Shown: piece by piece, positions 6,712 through 10,850 of the stretch | How positions within the stretch are numbered: position 1 is the first letter of the stretch | Layout: each line of letters begins with the position of its first letter | Source of the DNA: Sphingomonas sp. | GTDB lineage: Bacteria > Pseudomonadota > Alphaproteobacteria > Sphingomonadales > Sphingomonadaceae | Direction of reading: 5' to 3' | Length of the DNA stretch: 10,850 bases | Assembly: GCA_030824725.1 (NCBI GenBank) | Contig: JAPJRE010000104.1 | Location: 1-10,850 of the forward strand | Position numbers and translations under genes: made by a program | The notes under the pieces: model-generated | What the model saw: the letters and a program-made list of their open reading frames with translations, nothing else | Database searches by the model: none | What the model was told of the DNA's origin: nothing

Positions 6712-6751
6712 TTTTCAAGCAGAAAATGGCGCTACACCGCCCTTTTGGGCG
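6709..6751 (+). terminator. two hairpins at the tRNA-Glu 3' end, likely processing/termination signal
   Basis: CCATTTTC (6709-6716) and GAAAATGG (6722-6729) form a perfect 8-bp inverted repeat whose left arm begins with the encoded CCA. A second hairpin follows: CGCCC (6738-6742), a TTTT loop, and GGGCG (6747-6751). Neither is followed by a proper T-run, so Rho-independent termination is plausible but not typical. Confidence 0.45.
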
Positions 6752-7157
6752 AGTTGATTCGACGGCACCCCACAATTGGTCCCACACATTCTAGTTGCTT
6801 TAACGGCATGATGTGATGCGTCTTGAGCAGTGAGAATGATCCTCACCCAGGAGGTGCGCCCGTTCGTCTCTTTAATGGGTGGAGCTTGAAAATTGGCCAT
6901 TGCTGAGGTCGAACCTGATTGCGAGGTCGACCGGCCATGGGACGATGCTGTCGTTCGGAAGCACGATTGCGTATGACGGGTGTGGGATGACGTGCCACCC
7001 GCTGCCACGACCTATATTCGAAAATGGACGAACGTAGACCGGGTGCGGCCTGGAAGCTTTCGGCATCGAGCCGCGATAGTCGATGTTTCAAGCGAGGTCC
7101 TCTGCTCGGCAGACCGGGCACATCTGTACCCGACCTTTGAGCCACTGCCCGCTTCCG
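6712..7157. other. gene-poor, less GC-rich stretch downstream of tRNA-Glu
   Basis: About 450 bases without a convincing gene. Base composition is visibly less GC-rich than the flanks. Small open frames exist on both strands. The most protein-like is a minus-strand frame of 64 codons (7066 down to 6872), ending in 'VPWPVDLAIRFDLSNGQFSSSTH'. It has no recognised family and may be chance or a degraded gene. An 8-bp direct repeat GAGGTCGA occurs at 6905 and 6923 (18 bp apart). The position immediately 3' of a tRNA and the composition would fit a scar left by an integrative element. However, I see no integrase remnant and no second copy of the tRNA 3' end in the window. It may equally be an ordinary spacer. 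Confidence 0.4.
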
Positions 7158-7961
7158 TCAGATCGTCGAGCGAACCGGCCGGACGATCAGCGTGCTGACG
7201 TCCACGTCGGCCGGCTGCTCCACCGCATAGGCGATGGCGCGGGCGATCGCGTCCGGAGTGAAGGCGATGGCGCGGAAATCGACCATTGCCTGCGCCGCGA
7301 CGGGATCGGTGATCGTGTGGGCCAGTTCCGATTCCACCACACCCGGGGCGATGATGGTGACGCGAATGTCGTCATGCTCTATGCGCAGCGCCTCCGAGAT
7401 CGCGCTCACCGCATATTTGGTTGCGCTGTAGACGCCGCAGGTCGGCCACACGGCATAGCCGCCGATCGAAGAGATGTTGACGAACTGGCCGCTGCCCTGC
7501 CCCTTGAAGCGCGGCAGGGCGGCAGCGATCCTGTGGAGGACGCCGCGGATATTGACGTCGATCATCTGGTCCCACTCGTCGACCTTGAGGCTGTCGAAGC
7601 GCGACAGCGGCATCAGGCCCGCATTGTTGACCAGCACATCAACCCGGCCGAACTCGGCTTCGGTCGCGGCGATGAACGCCTCGAAGTCGGCGCGGTCGGT
7701 CACATCGAGCGACCGGAAGGCGACCGTGCCACCCGCGTCGTTCAGTTCCTCCGTCAGCGCGGCGAGCCGATGGGTGCGGCGCGCGCCCAGCATCAGCTTC
7801 GCGCCGCGCGCTGCCAGCAGCCGCGCCGTGCCTTCGCCGATGCCGCTGCTGGCGCCGGTAATCGCGAAGACCTTGTTCTCGCGTGGAGCGATCGGCTGCG
7901 CCGGCTGCTCGTCGTCGCTTGCAGCGCTACGCCTCCGAGAGTCGTGAACCTTCCGTGCCAC
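7158..7961 (-). CDS. short-chain dehydrogenase/reductase (SDR), classical type
   Basis: 267 aa from a GTG at 7961, the most upstream start in frame; the ribosome binding site there is poorly spaced. The Rossmann fold is clear: cofactor motif T35-G-A-S-S-G-I-G42, 'RR' at 61-62 after the second strand (suggesting NADP(H)), D86 in 'LDVTD', N112-N-A-G115, N137, S165, and the catalytic Y178-x3-K182 in 'GVYSATKYAVSAISEALR'. Classical SDRs reduce or oxidise carbonyl/hydroxyl groups of small molecules. The sequence resembles the large group of bacterial 'SDR family oxidoreductases' of unknown substrate (YdfG-like region organisation). About 29 residues precede the usual N-terminus; they are hydrophilic ('SRRRSAASDDEQPAQ') and not a signal peptide. 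The true start may differ, though no in-frame ATG is available. It is a lone gene, divergent from the EF-hand gene by 280 bp. Confidence 0.92.
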   Translation of the reverse strand: MARKVHDSRRRSAASDDEQPAQPIAPRENKVFAITGASSGIGEGTARLLAARGAKLMLGARRTHRLAALTEELNDAGGTVAFRSLDVTDRADFEAFIAATEAEFGRVDVLVNNAGLMPLSRFDSLKVDEWDQMIDVNIRGVLHRIAAALPRFKGQGSGQFVNISSIGGYAVWPTCGVYSATKYAVSAISEALRIEHDDIRVTIIAPGVVESELAHTITDPVAAQAMVDFRAIAFTPDAIARAIAYAVEQPADVDVSTLIVRPVRSTI

Positions 7962-8131
7962 CTTCCCCCACCATGGAACAGTCGGCTGCGAGGCGGAATG
8001 CGCACGCTCGTCGCGCGAAACAGCGTCGGTTCATTGCCGCGTTTCCGAAGCTGCAACAGACCCATGCAGGACTGCCCGAAAGCAGCTGGCGCGAGCGGCG
8101 CGCCGAAACCAGCATTCAAGAGGACGAGATT

Positions 8132-8180
8132 TCACAATTTGTCACAATGGAACATAACCCGCGTAAACGCCCGGTACACT
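8132..8180 (+). promoter_or_regulatory. tandem 10-bp repeats and putative promoter upstream of the EF-hand gene
   Basis: TCACAAT occurs at 8132-8138 and again exactly 10 bp later at 8142-8148; a degenerate third copy CATAA follows in register at 8153-8157. A -10-like TACACT (8175-8180) lies 17 bases after the position where a -35 would be (8152-8157), and there is no good -35. Direct repeats with a one-turn period abutting a weak -35 are the typical layout of OmpR/PhoB-family activator sites. An OmpR-family regulator is encoded 0.5 kb downstream. The repeats are seen; the binding is inferred. Confidence 0.55.
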
Positions 8181-8241
8181 GACCTGCTACTGAGGACGAA
8201 GGCCGGATGATCTGGCTCGATGGCATTTTCGGAGCAAGTCG

Positions 8242-8529
8242 ATGCGACACTTGTACGTCCTTATCGCCCTTATGGCGACACTCCTTACCGCCCTCATGAT
8301 GGCCCTCGTCACCGGCACGGCGAGCGCCCAGACGGCGGCTTCGCCGGACCAGGCCAAGGCAAAGTTCGCCGAGATGGATCTCAACCACGACGGCGCATTG
8401 AGCCTGGACGAATGGAAAGCCGCTGGGCGGCGCGAACGCGGCTTTAAGATGATCGACGCCGACGGCGATGGGAAGGTAACGATCGCCGAATTGCAGGCTG
8501 CGCGCGCCAAATACGGCCGGGGCGGCTGA
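8242..8529 (+). CDS. small exported EF-hand protein
   Basis: 95 aa, start ATG 8242 with GGAG 7 bases upstream. A hydrophobic signal peptide spans residues 1-29 with cleavage after 'TASA', leaving about 66 residues outside the cytoplasm. Two canonical 12-residue EF-hand loops follow: D46-x-N48-x-D50-G-x-x-S54-x-x-E57 and D72-x-D74-x-D76-G-x-x-T80-x-x-E83. All calcium ligands are present, so calcium binding is likely. The protein has no other domain, so it may act as a calcium buffer or sensor, but no function is established. It precedes the response regulator gene on the same strand with a 119-bp gap, and it has its own putative promoter with 10-bp direct repeats. That gap contains no clear terminator, so read-through into the two-component genes is possible. 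Confidence 0.9.
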   Translation: MRHLYVLIALMATLLTALMMALVTGTASAQTAASPDQAKAKFAEMDLNHDGALSLDEWKAAGRRERGFKMIDADGDGKVTIAELQAARAKYGRGG

Positions 8530-8648
8530 GCGCAGCGCCGGCGCGGCTGCACGGACGAGGCTGGCCAAGCTGCCGCGCCGGGCGTTCCATTCTCCCGTTC
8601 AAACGCGACCCGGCTTGCCGTACATTCTCTCGAAACCACTGGAAAAGC

Positions 8649-9374
8649 ATGTCCGAGAGCACCGGCACCGTAGCGATCATCGAAGACGATCCAGGCATAC
8701 GCGATCTGGTCGCCAAGCTGTTGCAGCGCGAGCGATATGACGTGTTGGCGCATGCCGGATCTGCGACCTTGCTCGCGATGGGCAATCTCGAGCGGATCGA
8801 CTGCCTGATCCTCGATCTGATGCTGCCCGGCGAGGACGGCCTCGACATCTGCAGGACGCTGCGGGCACACTGGCCGCGGCTTCCCATTCTGATCGTCACG
8901 GCCAAAGACGACCCGATCGACCGGATTGTCGGGCTCGAACTCGGCGCGGACGATTATCTCGCCAAGCCATTCAACTCGCGCGAGCTGCTTGCGCGGGTAC
9001 GCTCGATCATCCGGCGCACGCGCGACATTGCCGCAATCCCGGCGGGCGGCATGGGCGAGAATTTCCAGTTCAACGGCTGGCTGCTGCGCGTCGCGCCGCG
9101 CGACCTGCTCGACCCTGCCGGCAATCCCGTCACGCTGACGACGGGCGAGTTCGACTTGCTCAACGCGCTCGTGCAGAACGCCCAACGCATTTTGTCACGC
9201 GAGTTCCTGATCGACTGGACACGCGGCGGCCTGGCGGCCCCGACCGATCGCGTGATCGATGTTCAGGTCGGCCGGTTGCGGCGCAAGCTGGGCGACGATC
9301 CTCGCGAGCCGGCGCTGATTCGCACGGTGCGCGGCGACGGCTATCTATTCGCGCCGTCGGTGACGCGGTGCTGA
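8649..9374 (+). CDS. OmpR-family DNA-binding response regulator
   Basis: 241 aa, start ATG 8649. The receiver domain (residues ~6-120) has the acidic pocket E12-D13-D14, phospho-acceptor D56 in 'LILDLMLPGEDG', T84 in 'LIVTAKD' and K106 in 'DYLAKPF'. The winged-helix output domain (~138-237) has 'VTLTTGEFDLLNALVQNAQRILSRE', the recognition region 'RVIDVQVGRLRRKLGD' and the closing 'IRTVRGDGYLF'. All residues needed for phosphorylation and DNA binding are present. Proteins of this type bind tandem direct repeats as dimers and usually activate transcription. The stop overlaps the kinase start by 7 bp, indicating co-transcription and translational coupling. Candidate binding sites are the 10-bp-period repeats at 8132-8157 and 10716-10732. 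Confidence 0.95.
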   Translation: MSESTGTVAIIEDDPGIRDLVAKLLQRERYDVLAHAGSATLLAMGNLERIDCLILDLMLPGEDGLDICRTLRAHWPRLPILIVTAKDDPIDRIVGLELGADDYLAKPFNSRELLARVRSIIRRTRDIAAIPAGGMGENFQFNGWLLRVAPRDLLDPAGNPVTLTTGEFDLLNALVQNAQRILSREFLIDWTRGGLAAPTDRVIDVQVGRLRRKLGDDPREPALIRTVRGDGYLFAPSVTRC

Positions 9375-10723
9375 GCTGGCTGGGGCGCACGACGCTGCGC
9401 CAGCGGATCGGGGCGATCATCCTGCTCCACGCCCTACTCCTTACCGGCATGTTGGTCGCGTTCGTACGGCTGGGGCCGAAGGACCACGACCGGCTGTACA
9501 TGATGCCGGTTCCCGATCGAGTCGCCGCGATCGTCACCGCATTCGAGCGGGCGCCGCCGGAGACCTACCCCGATCTCGTGCGTGCGTTTCAGGATGACCG
9601 CCAGAATGTGCGACTGCTGGAGGACCGCGCGCCGTTCGCCCGTGCCGATGCGGACACGGCCCGATCCGACGCGGCCGCACGCTATCGCCAGGCGCTGGGT
9701 GGACGACCGTTCCGTATCGAGGCGAATGGCCATGACATCCTGGGGAGCCTGGCGGAACAGCCGCTATTCTCGAACAGCCCGTTTCGCGTGATCGTCGCGT
9801 TGCCCAACGGCAGCGCAGTGGAGATCCAGAGGGCCATCCCCACGCCGGTCAGTCGATTTCTCAAGCGACTGACGATCGTTGGCGTCGCGGTGCTGGTGCT
9901 CGACATTCTGGTGATCTTCTGGCTCGCGGCGCTCACCACCGGCCCCGTCGAACGGTTGGCGCGAGCGGTGCGGCAGGACGATCCCGACGGGCTGGTGACG
10001 CACGGTCCGCGCGAAATGAAGGAATTGGGCGGGGCGTTTCTCCAGATGCGGGTGCGCCTCCACGCGCTGCTCGAGGAGCGCACGCGCATCATCGCCGCGG
10101 TCGCGCATGATTTCCGCACCTACCTGACCAGGCTGGAACTGCGCAGCGACTTCATCGACGACGAGGAGCAGCGCGCGCTCGCCGAGCGCGACCTGCTCGA
10201 GATGCGCAACCTGATCGACGATGCGCTGACCTTTGCCCGGCCGGGCCCCGAATGGGGCGGACAAGGCGCGGTGATCGACCTGCATGCGCAATTGGCCGAG
10301 GTCCTGCACACGCGCCGGGAGATGGGCGAGCAGATCCGGCTGGTCGGAGATTGCGTCGGCTGGCGGGCGAAGGTCACGCCGCTGGCCCTGCGGCGGATGC
10401 TCGCCAACCTGCTCGACAATGCGGACCGCTATGGCGGCACCGCCGTCACCATCGGGGTTGCGCGCACGGGCGGGACGATCTTCCTCAGCGTCGAGGACGA
10501 CGGCCCCGGCGTGCCCGACGACCGACTGCCGGAATTGGTGGAGCCTTTCATGCGGCTCGAATCCTCGCGCGCGCGGCACACCGGGGGCGTCGGATTGGGG
10601 CTTTCGATCGTGCAAGCGCTCGCGCATCGCTTCGGCGGAACCCTGCGGTTGGAGAACCGCCAGGAAGGCGGCTTGCGCGCCATCCTCACCCTGCCGGACG
10701 CGGACGCCACGGCCGTTACATAA
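9368..10723 (+). CDS. membrane-bound sensor histidine kinase (EnvZ-like architecture)
   Basis: 451 aa from a GTG at 9368 inside the last codons of the response regulator gene. Two membrane segments (~13-34 and ~168-190) enclose a periplasmic domain of roughly 130 residues without a recognised fold. A HAMP linker follows ('TGPVERLARAVRQ', ~191-240). The dimerisation/phosphoacceptor helix carries H247 in 'VAHDFRTYLTRLELR'. Here the usual proline of the HDxRxPL box is Tyr252, a variant known among alphaproteobacterial kinases. The ATP-binding domain is complete: N box N347-LLD-N351-A, G1 'DDGPGVP' (377-383), F box 'FMRLESSRARHTGG', and G2 'GGVGLGLSIV' (~406-415). It should phosphorylate its overlapping partner regulator. 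The signal is unknown; the neighbouring exported EF-hand protein suggests divalent cations or envelope stress, as inference only. Confidence 0.95.
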   Translation: MLSWLGRTTLRQRIGAIILLHALLLTGMLVAFVRLGPKDHDRLYMMPVPDRVAAIVTAFERAPPETYPDLVRAFQDDRQNVRLLEDRAPFARADADTARSDAAARYRQALGGRPFRIEANGHDILGSLAEQPLFSNSPFRVIVALPNGSAVEIQRAIPTPVSRFLKRLTIVGVAVLVLDILVIFWLAALTTGPVERLARAVRQDDPDGLVTHGPREMKELGGAFLQMRVRLHALLEERTRIIAAVAHDFRTYLTRLELRSDFIDDEEQRALAERDLLEMRNLIDDALTFARPGPEWGGQGAVIDLHAQLAEVLHTRREMGEQIRLVGDCVGWRAKVTPLALRRMLANLLDNADRYGGTAVTIGVARTGGTIFLSVEDDGPGVPDDRLPELVEPFMRLESSRARHTGGVGLGLSIVQALAHRFGGTLRLENRQEGGLRAILTLPDADATAVT

Positions 10724-10745
10724 GCTTACAATTCGCGCATATGGA
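10716..10745 (+). promoter_or_regulatory. 10-bp-period direct repeat and possible promoter ahead of the lipoprotein gene
   Basis: TTACA occurs at 10716-10720 and at 10726-10730, exactly 10 bp apart; the second copy reads TTACAAT, one base different from the TCACAAT pair upstream of the EF-hand gene. The first copy overlaps the kinase stop codon. A weak -10-like TATGGA (10740-10745) lies 18 bases after TTACAT. The layout suggests an internal promoter controlled by the upstream response regulator; this is inferred from the shared spacing and sequence. Confidence 0.45.
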
Positions 10746-10775
10746 TGCGGCACGGGGGTGGCAAAGGTCGCTCCC

Positions 10776-10850
10776 ATGAAGACCCATCCCAGCGCTTGCC
10801 TGCGCGCATGCGCGTCTCTGGCCTTTGCCGCCATGCTCGCAGGATGCGCG
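10776..10850 (+). CDS. putative outer-membrane lipoprotein, N-terminal signal only (3' truncated by window)
   Basis: Only 25 codons are visible. The ATG at 10776 has AAAGG 8 bases upstream. The translated start is a lipoprotein signal peptide: a short N-region with one Lys and one Arg, a hydrophobic stretch 'ASLAFAAML', and the lipobox L-A-G-C with the acylated cysteine at residue 24. The mature protein is outside the window. A lipoprotein right after a two-component system is often an RND-efflux outer membrane factor (NodT-type) or a small stress lipoprotein, but the visible part does not decide between them. The 52-bp gap from the kinase stop contains the repeat at 10716-10732. Confidence 0.7.
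   Translation, partial: MKTHPSACLRACASLAFAAMLAGCA

Noticed and set aside
6843..7145. Small minus-strand open frames in the stretch after tRNA-Glu
   Set aside because: No ribosome binding site, no recognised family, and mutually overlapping frames; they are mentioned only within the description of the region.
8149..8170. GGAAC at 8149 as an EcfG (general stress) -35 element
   Set aside because: No CGTT-like -10 follows at 16-17 bases, so the EcfG consensus is not met.
7962..8241. Short open frames in the spacer between the SDR and EF-hand genes
   Set aside because: Products look random and the spacer is better explained by promoters and the 10-bp repeats near its right end.
8535..8544. 10-bp palindrome GCGCCGGCGC just after the EF-hand stop, as a terminator
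   Set aside because: Self-complementary GC strings are common in this composition, and no loop or T-tract is present.
1..10850. CRISPR arrays, insertion sequences, toxin-antitoxin or phage genes
   Set aside because: No regularly spaced repeats, transposase motifs, terminal inverted repeats or defence-type domains were seen on either strand.

Overview
The window is 10.85 kb of GC-rich, tightly packed bacterial chromosome. Protein types (ScfR-type regulator, RcnB-family proteins, the HDxRTYLTRL-type kinase box), strong GC bias at third codon positions and short intergenic gaps suggest an alphaproteobacterium, most likely a sphingomonad. This is inferred from gene content; no database search was possible.

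Left part (1-2940): the 3' end of an ScfR/RamB-type acyl-CoA-responsive regulator, then a class II aldolase/adducin-family protein. This converges on a minus-strand LigB/DODA-type extradiol dioxygenase; the two genes share one CTAG for both stop codons. Divergent from the dioxygenase, across a 78-bp spacer with a palindrome, is a 157-aa [2Fe-2S] protein of the isoquinoline 1-oxidoreductase alpha-subunit type. It has no molybdopterin subunit next to it.

Middle part (2941-6711): a secreted RcnB-family protein with a long Trp/Arg/Pro/Gln/Gly low-complexity segment, preceded by a nested hairpin leader. Next come a prolyl-4-hydroxylase-like 2OG-Fe(II) oxygenase, recJ, and a tRNA-Glu(TTC) gene with its own sigma-70-like promoter and an encoded CCA.

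Gene-poor stretch (6712-7157): about 450 bases directly downstream of the tRNA, visibly less GC-rich, with no convincing gene. It could be an integration scar or simply a long spacer.

Right part (7158-10850): a minus-strand short-chain dehydrogenase, then a signalling block on the plus strand. The block holds a small exported protein with two canonical EF-hands, an OmpR-family response regulator, an overlapping EnvZ-like histidine kinase, and the first 25 codons of a lipoprotein. The most interesting signal is here. Direct repeats with a 10-bp period (T[C/T]ACAAT-like) lie upstream of both the EF-hand gene and the lipoprotein gene, placed as expected for OmpR-family binding sites. This suggests a small regulon in which the two-component system controls its exported neighbours, possibly in response to divalent cations or envelope state. 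The motif is visible in the sequence; the regulatory link is inference.
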